The translations under genes and the position numbers were made by a program. 64,000 nucleotides of DNA from Streptomyces litmocidini. GTDB taxonomy: Bacteria; Actinomycetota; Actinomycetes; Streptomycetales; Streptomycetaceae. Where the stretch lies: NCBI RefSeq assembly GCF_014649755.1, contig NZ_BMTQ01000017.1:1-64000 (forward strand), written 5' to 3'. The notes under the pieces were generated by a model that saw only the letters and a list, made by a program, of their open reading frames with translations, had not been told where the DNA came from and did not search any database. The number at the start of each line of letters is the position of its first letter. The first letter of the stretch is position 1. Positions 1 to 6,939 of this stretch are shown here, piece after piece.

Positions 1-56
1 TGAACCAGTGACCTCTTCCGTGTCAGGGAAGCGCTCTCCCGCTGAGCTAATCGCGC
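1..56 (-). tRNA. tRNA-Val (anticodon GAC), 3' part cut by window edge
   Basis: Reverse-strand sequence shows a 7-bp acceptor 5' half, a D-arm and an anticodon stem-loop with GAC at the decoding position; the T-arm runs off the window. Its visible part is nearly identical to the complete tRNA-Val at 91-162 and differs in the acceptor stem. It is the last gene of a leftward four-tRNA cluster. Confidence 0.9.
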
Positions 57-90
57 GGGGGATCCGGAGATCCAGGACCCGAGGGTCCAG

Positions 91-162
91 TGGACGATAC
101 TGGGATTGAACCAGTGACCTCTTCCGTGTCAGGGAAGCGCTCTCCCGCTGAGCTAATCGTCC
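91..162 (-). tRNA. tRNA-Val (anticodon GAC)
   Basis: Complete 72-nt cloverleaf on the reverse strand. The acceptor 5' half GGACGAT pairs with ATCGTCC. The anticodon stem CTTCC/GGAAG closes a loop with GAC, and the T-loop is TTCAATC. CCA is not encoded. It reads GUC and GUU codons and lies between tRNA-Cys and the truncated second tRNA-Val. Confidence 0.95.
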
Positions 163-163
163 T

Positions 164-237
164 TGGAGGTGGAGACGGGATTTGAACCCGTGTAGACGGC
201 TTTGCAGGCCGTTGCCTCGCCTCTCGGCCACTCCACC
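164..237 (-). tRNA. tRNA-Cys (anticodon GCA)
   Basis: Complete reverse-strand cloverleaf: acceptor GGTGGAG pairs with CTCCACC, the anticodon loop carries GCA, the T-loop is TTCAAAT, and the 3' CCA is encoded. It lies one base from the downstream tRNA-Val, so the cluster is probably cut from one precursor. Confidence 0.95.
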
Positions 238-276
238 AGGAGTGAATACAGGGGTTCGGGAAGATCCCCCACATCG

Positions 277-349
277 AGCGGACGACGAGATTCGAACTCG
301 CGACCCTCACCTTGGCAAGGTGATGCTCTACCAACTGAGCCACGTCCGC
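277..349 (-). tRNA. tRNA-Gly (anticodon GCC)
   Basis: First gene of the leftward tRNA cluster. Acceptor GCGGACG pairs with CGTCCGC, the anticodon loop carries GCC between CACCTT and AAGGTG, and the T-loop is TTCGAAT. A promoter-like pair lies just upstream at 392-419. Confidence 0.95.
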
Positions 350-391
350 TTGTCGTTTCCGTTCCGCTTGCGCGTCCCGGCGACGTGTTGA

Positions 392-419
392 ACTCTAGCG
401 GATTCCCGGGCCAGTACAA
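392..419 (-). promoter_or_regulatory. Putative promoter of the tRNA cluster
   Basis: Reading leftward there is a TTGTAC hexamer (414-419), 16 nt, then TAGAGT (392-397), matching the principal sigma factor pattern. It lies about 43 nt upstream of the tRNA-Gly 5' end. The rest of 350-613 shows no gene, only high-GC sequence. Assigned by pattern only. Confidence 0.5.
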
Positions 420-613
420 AAACGCGTTTCCGCAGCGTGCTGACCTGCGGGCCCTTCCCCGTGCCCGCCGGGCCTCACGGAGGGTTCCCACGGCGTTCAC
501 CCGCCGTGTCCCCGAGGTGGCGGGGAGCCGCCTCGGCCACGTCTCCCGCCCCCCGCCCCGCGCGCCCCGTGTGCCCCGGCGCACGCGACCCCGTGCCCCC
601 GCCCCGCCGGACC

Positions 614-619
614 TAGACT
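614..619 (+). promoter_or_regulatory. -10 element of the chorismate-binding gene (leaderless)
   Basis: TAGACT lies six bases before the GTG start at 626 and there is no ribosome-binding site. This is the spacing typical of leaderless Streptomyces transcripts, and it supports the GTG as start over the out-of-frame ATG at 622. Confidence 0.5.
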
Positions 620-625
620 CGATGC

Positions 626-1693
626 GTGCACGACCTTGCTCCCCTGGCCCGCTTCGGCGGCCTCGTCGCGACCGACCTCCGGGACGTCACCCATGATCCC
701 GAGGCGCTGGACTCCGCGGGCTTCTGGGCCGTCTGCGCGGACTTCGAAGGGCGCCTCACCTGCGCGCGCTTCGGGGACGTCCGGCCCGACCCGGTCCCCC
801 TGCCCGTCCCGGGCGCCTGGCGCGGACCCGCCGCCGGTGCCTGGACGTCCTCGCTCGACCGCGCCGCGTACACCGCGGGCGTACGGCGCGTGCGCGAGCA
901 CATCGCGCGCGGCGAGGTCTATCAGGCGAACCTCTGCCGGGTGCTGACCGCGCCCCTGCCGGACCCGGCCGGCGCCGACGTCGACGCCCTCACCGCGCTC
1001 CTGGCCCGGGGCAACCCCGCCCCCTACGCCGGAACGATCCGGCTGCCCGCCCACGGCGTGGAGATCGCCACCGCCTCCCCCGAGCTGTACCTGCGCAGGG
1101 ACGGGGCCCTGATCTCCTCGGGCCCCATCAAGGGGACCGGCCGCACCGCCGCCGACCTCCTGCCCAAGGACCACGCGGAGAACGTGATGATCGTCGACCT
1201 GGTCCGCAACGACCTGGGCCGCGTCAGCGAGACCGGCACCGTCGCGGTCCCCGAGCTCTGCGCCGTCGAGGAGCACCCCGGCCTCGTCCACCTCGTGTCC
1301 ACGGTCACCGGACTGCTGCGCGAGGACGCCGGCTGGCCCGAGCTGCTCGCCGCCACCTTCCCGCCCGGCTCCGTCACCGGCGCCCCCAAGTCCAGCGCGC
1401 TGCGGATCATCGAGGCGCTGGAGACCGCGCCCCGGGGGCCGTACTGCGGGGGCATCGGCTGGGTCGACGCCGACGCGGGCACCGCGGAGCTGGCCGTGGG
1501 CATACGCACCTTCTGGATCGACCGCCCCGAGGGCGTGCTCCGCTTCGGCACGGGCGCCGGGATCACCTGGGGCTCCGACCCGGAGCGCGAGTGGGAGGAG
1601 ACCGAGCTGAAGGCGTCCCGGCTGGTCGCGATAGCGTCGGGCGCCTACGAGTCAGGCGCCTGTGAGGCGAGCGGAAAGGCCACTTCTCGATGA
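626..1693 (+). CDS. pabB: Chorismate-binding protein, aminodeoxychorismate synthase component I-like
   Basis: A 355-residue member of the anthranilate/aminodeoxychorismate synthase component I family. With a glutamine amidotransferase partner (not in this window) it would convert chorismate to 4-amino-4-deoxychorismate for folate. The C-terminal chorismate-binding domain is well kept: ISSGPIKGTG at about 163-172, the DLVRNDLGR stretch near 191-199, PPGSVTGAPK at 246-255, and a GSDPEREWEETELKA segment near 316-330. It is shorter than E. coli PabB, with a reduced N-terminal domain. It ends inside the start of the lyase gene (ATGA overlap), so the two form an operon for p-aminobenzoate. It could instead serve a p-aminobenzoate-using secondary pathway, but the location is core. 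Confidence 0.85.
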   Translation: MHDLAPLARFGGLVATDLRDVTHDPEALDSAGFWAVCADFEGRLTCARFGDVRPDPVPLPVPGAWRGPAAGAWTSSLDRAAYTAGVRRVREHIARGEVYQANLCRVLTAPLPDPAGADVDALTALLARGNPAPYAGTIRLPAHGVEIATASPELYLRRDGALISSGPIKGTGRTAADLLPKDHAENVMIVDLVRNDLGRVSETGTVAVPELCAVEEHPGLVHLVSTVTGLLREDAGWPELLAATFPPGSVTGAPKSSALRIIEALETAPRGPYCGGIGWVDADAGTAELAVGIRTFWIDRPEGVLRFGTGAGITWGSDPEREWEETELKASRLVAIASGAYESGACEASGKATSR

Positions 1694-2520
1694 AACTCTG
1701 GGTCAACGGCGGGCTGCACGACGCGGAGACCGCTCGGGTCTCCGTACTGGACCACGGACTGACCGTCGGCGACGGCATCTTCGAGACGGTCAAGGCGGAG
1801 CGTGGCGAAACGTTTGCTCTCACGCTCCACCTGGAGCGGCTCACCCGCTCCGCCCGCGGCCTCGGTCTGCCCGACCCCGACCTCGACGAGGTCCGCCGCG
1901 CCTGCGCGGCCGTCCTGGAGGCCAACCCCATGGAGCTCGGCCGGCTCCGCATCACGTACACCGGCGGACTCTCCCCGCTCGGCTCGGAGCGCGGCGACGC
2001 CGGGACGAGCCTGGTCGTCGCCCTCGGCGAGACCGGCCGCCGCCCCGACTCCACCGCCGTGATCACCGTCCCCTGGACGCGCAACGAACGCGGCGCCCTC
2101 ACCGGTCTCAAGACCACCTCGTACGCCGAGAACGTCGTCGCCCTGGCCAGGGCGCGCGAGCAGGGGGCCTCCGAGGCGCTCTTCGCCAACACCGTGGGGC
2201 AGCTCTGCGAGGGCACCGGCTCCAACGTCTTCGTCGTGGTCGACGGCCGGATCCTCACCCCGCCCGTCTCCTCCGGCTGCCTCGCGGGCATCACCCGGGC
2301 CCTCGCCGTGGAGTGGACCGGCGCCGAGGAGACCGACCTGCCGCTGGAGGTGCTGGAGAGCGCCGACGAGATCTTCCTGACCTCGACCCTGCGCGACGTC
2401 CAGGCCGTGCACCGCGTCGACGGCCGCGAGCTCGCGGGCGCGCCCGGCCCCGTCACCGCCAAGGCGATGCGGGCCTTCGACGAGCGGGCGGCCGGGAACC
2501 GGGATCCGCGGCTCGGATAA
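1690..2520 (+). CDS. pabC: Aminodeoxychorismate lyase / class IV aminotransferase
   Basis: A 276-residue fold-type IV PLP enzyme. It is expected to cleave 4-amino-4-deoxychorismate to p-aminobenzoate and pyruvate. The N-terminal LDHGLTVGDGIFET segment (about 20-33) is typical of the class, K141 in TGLKTTSYAEN fits the PLP Schiff-base lysine, and E174 in CEGTGSNVF the conserved cofactor-site glutamate. The start ATG overlaps the previous stop by four bases, indicating translational coupling. Branched-chain or D-amino acid aminotransferases share the fold; the pabB neighbour favours the lyase. Confidence 0.85.
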   Translation: MKLWVNGGLHDAETARVSVLDHGLTVGDGIFETVKAERGETFALTLHLERLTRSARGLGLPDPDLDEVRRACAAVLEANPMELGRLRITYTGGLSPLGSERGDAGTSLVVALGETGRRPDSTAVITVPWTRNERGALTGLKTTSYAENVVALARAREQGASEALFANTVGQLCEGTGSNVFVVVDGRILTPPVSSGCLAGITRALAVEWTGAEETDLPLEVLESADEIFLTSTLRDVQAVHRVDGRELAGAPGPVTAKAMRAFDERAAGNRDPRLG

Positions 2521-2559
2521 ATCCGGATGACGGGCGCCGGGCGGATGGGTAGAACACCC

Positions 2560-3402
2560 ATGATGACCACCACCCTGCGGCCGACCGAGCCGCTTCAGCA
2601 GACGCCCGACGGCGGCCGTTCGCGCACCTACGACGTGTGCGTGAACAGCCGCCGTGTCGGTTCCGTGCGCCTTTCGACCGATCCCGGCTTCGGTGCCGCC
2701 ACGGGCGTGATCGGGGAACTCCGGATCGACGAGCCGGACCGGGGGCGCGGCAGGGGCACGGTCGCCGCGCTCGCCTCCGAGGAGGTGCTGCGGGGCTGGG
2801 GCTGCGCCGAGGTGCTGGTGTCGGTGCCCGCCGACGCCGGCCCGGCGCTGCGGATGGCCCGCTCGCTCGGATACGCCGAGCGCAGCCGGAACATGGTCAA
2901 GCAACTGCCCGCCGAGCCGCCCGCGCTGCCGGAGGGCGTCGAGGTCCGCCCGATGACCGGGGACGAGTACGTGGCGTGGGAGGCGGGGGCCAAGGAGGCC
3001 TTCGCGCGGAGCTGGATCGACCGGGGCGTCCCCGAGGACCGGGCCCGCGCCAAGGCCGAGGACAGCCACCGCAAGTACCTCCCGGAGGGCCTCGCCACCC
3101 CCGGCACCGCGATTCACGTGGTCGTCCGGGACGGGCGGTCCGCCGGCTTCCTGTGGACCGGCCGGATCGAGCTCGAACCGGGACGCCGGGCCGCCTTCGT
3201 GTACGACGTCGTGGTCGACGCGGAGCAGCGCGGACGCGGCTACGGCCGGGCGCTCATGCTGCTCGCCGAGCGCGTCGCGCGGGAGGCCGGGGAGGACCTG
3301 CTCGGACTGCACGTCTTCGCGGGCAACACCCCGGCGATCCGGCTCTACGAGTCGCTGGGCTACCGCACGACGTACGTCAACAGCGCGAAGCCCCTGCTCT
3401 AG
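2560..3402 (+). CDS. GNAT family N-acetyltransferase (two GNAT halves)
   Basis: About 280 residues, long enough for two tandem GNAT domains. The first half has a degenerate acetyl-CoA motif (DEPDRGRGRGTVAAL near 57-71). The second has a clear motif A, VVVDAEQRGRGYGRALML near 215-232, followed by a HVFAGNTPAIRLYESLGY-type motif B. The acetyl acceptor cannot be told from sequence. I chose the ATG at 2560 because a TAGAAC hexamer lies six bases upstream, which suggests a leaderless message; the upstream ATG at 2527 has no signal. It lies 40 bases after pabC and may be transcribed separately. Confidence 0.8.
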   Translation: MMTTTLRPTEPLQQTPDGGRSRTYDVCVNSRRVGSVRLSTDPGFGAATGVIGELRIDEPDRGRGRGTVAALASEEVLRGWGCAEVLVSVPADAGPALRMARSLGYAERSRNMVKQLPAEPPALPEGVEVRPMTGDEYVAWEAGAKEAFARSWIDRGVPEDRARAKAEDSHRKYLPEGLATPGTAIHVVVRDGRSAGFLWTGRIELEPGRRAAFVYDVVVDAEQRGRGYGRALMLLAERVAREAGEDLLGLHVFAGNTPAIRLYESLGYRTTYVNSAKPLL

Positions 3403-3420
3403 CGGGCGCTCGGGAACTCC

Positions 3421-3565
3421 GGCGGCAGGCGGCCGAGGCGGTCAGGAGCTCCGACGACCGGGCCGGACGGCCGGGGGACCCGAGGACCGGGCCGGACGAT
3501 CAGGAGACCCGACGACCGGGCCGGACGATCAGGGATTCCGGCGGCCGGCGGCCGGGGCGGTCAGG
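3421..3565. repeat. Tandem 29-bp repeat array between 26-bp direct repeats
   Basis: Three imperfect copies of a 29-bp unit beginning CGACGACCGGGCCGGACG (3452-3538) are bracketed by two 26-bp direct repeats of the type GGCGGCNGGCGGCCG (3421-3446 and 3540-3565). The right copy includes the stop codon of the leftward DsbA-like gene. The array fills the space between two convergent genes and looks like local slippage or recombination. Confidence 0.75.
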
Positions 3566-4076
3566 CGGTCAGCAGGCGGTCGACGATCGTCTCGATCCGC
3601 TCCCGCAGGCCCTCCTGGCTCTGCCCGCCGTCCAGGCGCTCGCCGCCGACCACGTAGGTCGGGGTGCCGGTGACCTTGATCGCCTTGCCCTCCGCCTCGT
3701 CGGCGTCCACGGTCAGCAGGTGCCGGCCGTCGATCAGCGCGGTGTCGAACTCCTCGGCGTCCAGGCCGAGCTCGTCCGCCACCTCCAGGAGGACGGGCTC
3801 GCCCCGCTCGCCGAGCTCGGCGGTCCTGGCGAGCAGCGCCTCCGCGTACGGCCAGCCCTTGCCCTGCTCCACGGCCTCCTCGGCGGCCTGGGCGGCGGCG
3901 TACGCGTGCTTGTGCTTGGCCAGCGGGAAGTGGCGCAGCTGTACGTCGAGCCGGTCGCCGTACTTCTCGCGGAGCGCGCGGACGTCGTCGAGGGCCTGGA
4001 AGCAGTCGGGGCACTGGAGGTCGAACCACGCCTCCAGGACGACGGGGGAGGCGGGTGCGGTGGTGGAGTCGTTCAT
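3561..4076 (-). CDS. DsbA/FrnE-type thioredoxin-fold oxidoreductase
   Basis: 171 residues with a DsbA-like thioredoxin fold. The active-site CPDC lies at 22-25 after a beta strand (VVLEAWFDLQ), and a TGTPTYVV stretch carries the cis-proline. There is no signal peptide or membrane segment, so it probably acts in the cytoplasm in disulphide exchange or stress. I start at the ATG giving MNDSTT; the in-frame extension to 4118 adds residues unlike the family N-terminus. The 3' end lies in the tandem-repeat tract and converges on the acetyltransferase gene. Confidence 0.85.
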   Translation of the reverse strand: MNDSTTAPASPVVLEAWFDLQCPDCFQALDDVRALREKYGDRLDVQLRHFPLAKHKHAYAAAQAAEEAVEQGKGWPYAEALLARTAELGERGEPVLLEVADELGLDAEEFDTALIDGRHLLTVDADEAEGKAIKVTGTPTYVVGGERLDGGQSQEGLRERIETIVDRLLTA

Positions 4077-4243
4077 GACAGCAGTCTCCCTCACCGGCAC
4101 CCGGGGACCCACCGGCACCCGGGGAGGGGGACCCGGCCGGGACGACCCGGAGATCTCCCTGAGACCGGGCCCGGGACATGGCCGCGGGCCGTCCCCGCGG
4201 TGCAGGATGGAAGGGACGTACCGCCCGGCATCTGGAGGACCGC

Positions 4244-4657
4244 ATGCTCGCCGAGACCATCTGTTCCGCGGTGTCCGCGGCGGGCCTGGGCATCGCCGCG
4301 ATTTCGGCGTACCGGAAGCGGTTCCTGGCCGCCGCCCGGATCGCGGCCTACGCCCTGGTGCCGCTCGGCCTGGTGATGACGGGCGCGGTCGAGTGGATCG
4401 CCGACACGGCCTTCAGTCCGGTGGCCTGGGCCGGCTTCGGCGTGCTGGGCGTCGCCCTGCTGCTCTTCATGTCCACCCGGGCCGTGGAGCGGCGCCGGGC
4501 CGGCCGTGGGGTGACCGCCGGGGGAGCAGGGCCGAGAGCCGTGGCCCCGGCCGCGTCGGCGCCCTCCCGGGGCGCGACGGCGAAGCCGCAAACGGGCCGG
4601 GCCGACGGTGAGGACTTCAGCGACATCGAGGCGATTCTGAAGAAGCACGGAATCTGA
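4244..4657 (+). CDS. Small membrane protein of unknown function
   Basis: 137 residues. Hydrophobic stretches near 8-20, 28-50 and 55-75 predict two or three membrane segments. The Ala/Pro-rich cytoplasmic tail ends in DFSDIEAILKKHGI, a tail type I recall from several Streptomyces membrane proteins. The ATG at 4244 follows a TGGAGGAC ribosome-binding site at good spacing, which favours it over the in-frame start at 4178. No catalytic motif is visible. A hairpin follows at 4684-4710. Confidence 0.75.
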   Translation: MLAETICSAVSAAGLGIAAISAYRKRFLAAARIAAYALVPLGLVMTGAVEWIADTAFSPVAWAGFGVLGVALLLFMSTRAVERRRAGRGVTAGGAGPRAVAPAASAPSRGATAKPQTGRADGEDFSDIEAILKKHGI

Positions 4658-4683
4658 TCACTTCTGGCGGTTCCGGTGTCCGT

Positions 4684-4710
4684 CCCCTTTCCGTGAACCA
4701 CGGGAAGGGG
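4684..4710 (+). terminator. Probable terminator hairpin
   Basis: A 12-bp stem (CCCCTTTCCGTG pairing with CACGGGAAGGGG, one G-T pair) with an AAC loop, just after the small membrane protein gene. There is no clear T-run. Confidence 0.5.
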
Positions 4711-4779
4711 TGAACTGCCCCCGCGGTGGGGCGTGTTGCGGGATGTGCCGGGTGCGGGGTGCGCCATCATCCCCCCGAG

Positions 4780-4944
4780 ATGCTGGATACCTCGCGGGAG
4801 CCCGTACCCGCCGCCCCCGACGCCCCCGCCGAAGAGCCGCGCGGCTGCCTGTTCGCGCTCTCCCAGCCACCGCTGATGATCTTCCTCGGGGTGATCGGCT
4901 GTCTGCTGCTGATGGCCGCCGTGCACGACCTCTTCGTCCTCTGA
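4780..4944 (+). CDS. Very small single-span membrane protein
   Basis: About 54 residues starting MLDTSREPV: a short acidic/proline-rich N-terminus, then one strong hydrophobic span (PPLMIFLGVIGCLLLMAAV, about 30-48). Codon use is Streptomyces-like. There is no good ribosome-binding site before 4780, and an in-frame start at 4726 is possible. The function is unknown; such small spans often belong to unannotated membrane regulators. Confidence 0.5.
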   Translation: MLDTSREPVPAAPDAPAEEPRGCLFALSQPPLMIFLGVIGCLLLMAAVHDLFVL

Positions 4945-4984
4945 CCCTCCGGAGCGGGCGATCGGCGGCCCTCCCCTGCGGGGC

Positions 4985-5542
4985 TCAGCCGGCCGCCTCC
5001 TTGCGGCGCGCCCGGTAGGCGGCCACGTGCAGACGGTTGCCGCAGGTGCGGCTGTCGCAGTACCGGCGCGACCGGTTGCGCGAGAGGTCCACGAAGGCCC
5101 GGCCGCAGTCCGGCGCCTCGCAGCGACGCAGCCGCTCCTGCTCGCCCGCCACGACGATGAACGCCAGGGCCATGCCGCAGTCGGCCGCCAGGTGGTCCGC
5201 CACGGAGGCGCCCGGCGCGAAGTAGTGCACGTGCCAGTCGTAGCCGTCGTGGTCGGTGAGCTGGGGAGTGGTGCCCGCGCCCGCCACCAGCTGGTTGATC
5301 AGGGGGGCCGCGATCCGGGCCTCGGGGGCGGAGAAGACCGCCGCGAACTTCTCGCGCACCTCGCGCACGGCGCGCAGGTCGCCGGGGCCGAGCTCGCCCA
5401 CACCGCTGACCTTGTGCGCGCGCAGGAAGTCGTGGAGCTCCGGGACGCTCGCCAGCTCGTCGGCGCGGTCGCCCTGGGGCGCGGTGTTCATCAGATCGAC
5501 GACGGTGTCGAGGGCGATCCGGGTGTCGTGGGGGATCAGCAC
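4985..5542 (-). CDS. CGNR zinc-finger protein (ABATE domain)
   Basis: 185 residues. The N-terminal 1-130 fits the ABATE (putative stress-induced regulator) domain. The C-terminus has a treble-clef CGNR zinc finger with cysteines at 141, 146, 162 and 167 and the CGNR signature at 167-170, followed by a basic tail suited to DNA binding. It is likely a transcriptional regulator of unknown ligand. The GTG start at 5542 is preceded by CAGGGAG on the coding strand. It stands alone, converging on the small membrane protein gene. Confidence 0.85.
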   Translation of the reverse strand: MLIPHDTRIALDTVVDLMNTAPQGDRADELASVPELHDFLRAHKVSGVGELGPGDLRAVREVREKFAAVFSAPEARIAAPLINQLVAGAGTTPQLTDHDGYDWHVHYFAPGASVADHLAADCGMALAFIVVAGEQERLRRCEAPDCGRAFVDLSRNRSRRYCDSRTCGNRLHVAAYRARRKEAAG

Positions 5543-5680
5543 GATTCGCTCCCTGGCCGGCCGCGGGCGGGCGCCCGCGGAATGGCGCTGACTTTAGCGC
5601 GCTCCGGAAGACGACACCGGCGCCCGCCACCGCGCCGGCTGCGCGGTGGGAGCGCCGGATCTCGTGCCTATGTGACTGTC

Positions 5681-5719
5681 CGCGCGGCGCCGTCTCCCCG
5701 AGTCGGACGGCGCCGTGCG
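5681..5719 (-). terminator. Terminator hairpin downstream of ssgB
   Basis: Inverted arms CGGCGCCGTC (5685-5694) and GACGGCGCCG (5706-5715) with an 11-nt loop, extended outward to 14 pairs with one G-T pair. It lies just beyond the ssgB stop. Confidence 0.6.
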
Positions 5720-5733
5720 GCTCTCGGCCTGGC

Positions 5734-6147
5734 TCAGCTGTCGGCCAGGATGTGGGAGAGCTCCGTATCCAGGTCGAAGTGCCGGTGCTCGGTGCCCGGT
5801 GGCACGGCGGCGTCGGTCCTCTTCAGGAACGACTCCAGGGCCCTCGCCGGGGCCTCGAGCAGGGCTTCTCCCTCGGGGGAGCTCAACGCGATGCAGACGA
5901 CTCCCTGACCGTGGCTGCGGGACGGCCAGACGCGGACGTCGCCCGTGCCGGTGGGCCGGTGCAGCCCCTCGGCGAGAAGGTCGCGGGCGAAGACCCACTC
6001 GACCGTCTCCTCGGCTCCGGTGTGGAAGGTGGCGTGCACGGCATACGGATCGGCCGTGTCATACCGCAGGCCCGCGGGTACAGGCAGTGAGGACTCGCTC
6101 GACACAACGAGGCGCAGGTGCAGCTCGCAGCTGACCGTGGTGTTCAT
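5734..6147 (-). CDS. ssgB: Sporulation-specific cell division protein SsgB
   Basis: 137 residues beginning MNTTVSCELHLRLVVSSESS, which I recognise as nearly identical to S. coelicolor SsgB (SCO1541). SsgB is a SsgA-like protein unique to sporulating actinomycetes. With SsgA it localises to future septum sites in aerial hyphae and recruits FtsZ there. The near-invariant length and sequence make the start at 6147 secure. It is a single-gene unit. The 190-bp upstream region separates it from a divergent membrane protein gene and must hold its developmental promoter, which I could not assign to a sigma factor. Confidence 0.95.
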   Translation of the reverse strand: MNTTVSCELHLRLVVSSESSLPVPAGLRYDTADPYAVHATFHTGAEETVEWVFARDLLAEGLHRPTGTGDVRVWPSRSHGQGVVCIALSSPEGEALLEAPARALESFLKRTDAAVPPGTEHRHFDLDTELSHILADS

Positions 6148-6324
6148 AAGCGCCAGGGCCTTTCGCTCAGTGTGCGCTCGGGGATTCGCACGTCGGCGAA
6201 ATCGACATGCCACCTCCGGTGGCGTTGTAAACCCCTCTGTCGTTTTTGTGCGTGTTCAGGTAGCTCGTATGGGGGCGTGTGACCTGCGGTAATACCGCCA
6301 TTCCGGTACGGGCTCGCGGTCCGG

Positions 6325-6330
6325 TAGGTT
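6325..6330 (+). promoter_or_regulatory. -10 element of a leaderless gene
   Basis: TAGGTT lies seven bases before the ATG at 6338 and no ribosome-binding site lies between, the classic leaderless arrangement. It decides the start of the downstream membrane protein. Confidence 0.55.
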
Positions 6331-6337
6331 GGGGGGT

Positions 6338-6760
6338 ATGAATGCGGAGAGTGACGAGCGCACCGGGGAGTCCGCGGACGGCCAGGAAGCCGAACTGGGA
6401 TCCCGGGCGCCGGAGTTCATCAAGTCCCGGCGGGGCCTGCACCTGAGCTGGCAGGTCGGCGTCTTCATCGTGGGACTCGCCGTGGTCGGCGCCGGAGTGG
6501 TGATGCTGCCGCTCCCGGGACCCGGCTGGCTGGTCATCTTCGGCGGCATGGCGATCTGGGCGACCGAGTTCGTCTGGGCCCAGCTCGTGCTCCGCTGGAC
6601 CAAGCGCAAGGTCACGGAGGCCGCACAGCGAGCGCTCGACCCCAAGGTCCGCCGCCGGAACATCATCCTCACCACCATCGGCCTGGTGATCGTCGCCGTC
6701 CTGCTGGGCGTCTACGTCTGGAAGTTCGGCTTCGTCATGCCGTGGAAGATCGACGAGTGA
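6338..6760 (+). CDS. PGPGW-motif membrane protein (TIGR02611 family)
   Basis: 140 residues, known as a family of actinobacterial transmembrane proteins. The acidic N-terminus (about 1-35) is followed by a membrane span near 42-65 running into the signature LPLPGPGWLVIFGGMAI. A second hydrophobic span (NIILTTIGLVIVAVLLGVYVW) lies near the C-terminus. The role is unknown. The start at 6338 is fixed by a -10 element seven bases upstream. It is divergent from ssgB and followed by tRNA-Val. Confidence 0.8.
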   Translation: MNAESDERTGESADGQEAELGSRAPEFIKSRRGLHLSWQVGVFIVGLAVVGAGVVMLPLPGPGWLVIFGGMAIWATEFVWAQLVLRWTKRKVTEAAQRALDPKVRRRNIILTTIGLVIVAVLLGVYVWKFGFVMPWKIDE

Positions 6761-6814
6761 CCTTCCGGTGGTTCGGAAGCACCGCTGACATGCGGTAATG
6801 TTTGCGGTGCGCCG

Positions 6815-6886
6815 GGGCGATTAGCTCAGCGGGAGAGCACTTCGTTCACACCGAAGGGGTCACTGGTTCGATCCCAGTATCGCCCA
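6815..6886 (+). tRNA. tRNA-Val (anticodon CAC), copy 1
   Basis: Complete 72-nt cloverleaf: GGGCGAT pairs with ATCGCCC, the anticodon loop TTCACAC carries CAC, and the T-loop is TTCGATC; CCA is not encoded. It reads GUG. Upstream TAATGT (6796-6801) is a plausible -10. The sequence is identical to the copy at 10197-10268. Confidence 0.95.
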
Positions 6887-6896
6887 CCACCCGGCC

Positions 6897-6934
6897 CGAA
6901 GGCCCGGAGACGGAACACCGTCTCCGGGCCTTCG
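6897..6934. terminator. Bidirectional terminator after tRNA-Val
   Basis: A 17-bp perfect stem (6897-6913 with 6918-6934) and an AACA loop. It serves the rightward tRNA-Val and the leftward membrane protein gene ending at 6940. Confidence 0.8.
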
Positions 6935-6939
6935 GCGTC

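Noticed and set aside
153..696. Open frames of over 140 codons across the tRNA cluster
   Set aside because: They overlap four clear tRNA genes and have no coding pattern.
3402..3560. Small coding region in the tandem-repeat tract
   Set aside because: No start with a ribosome-binding site and no normal composition; the tract is explained by repeats.
6148..6337. Specific sigma factor promoter for ssgB
   Set aside because: I could not find a sequence that fits a developmental sigma consensus well enough to name it; the 5' end would have to be mapped.
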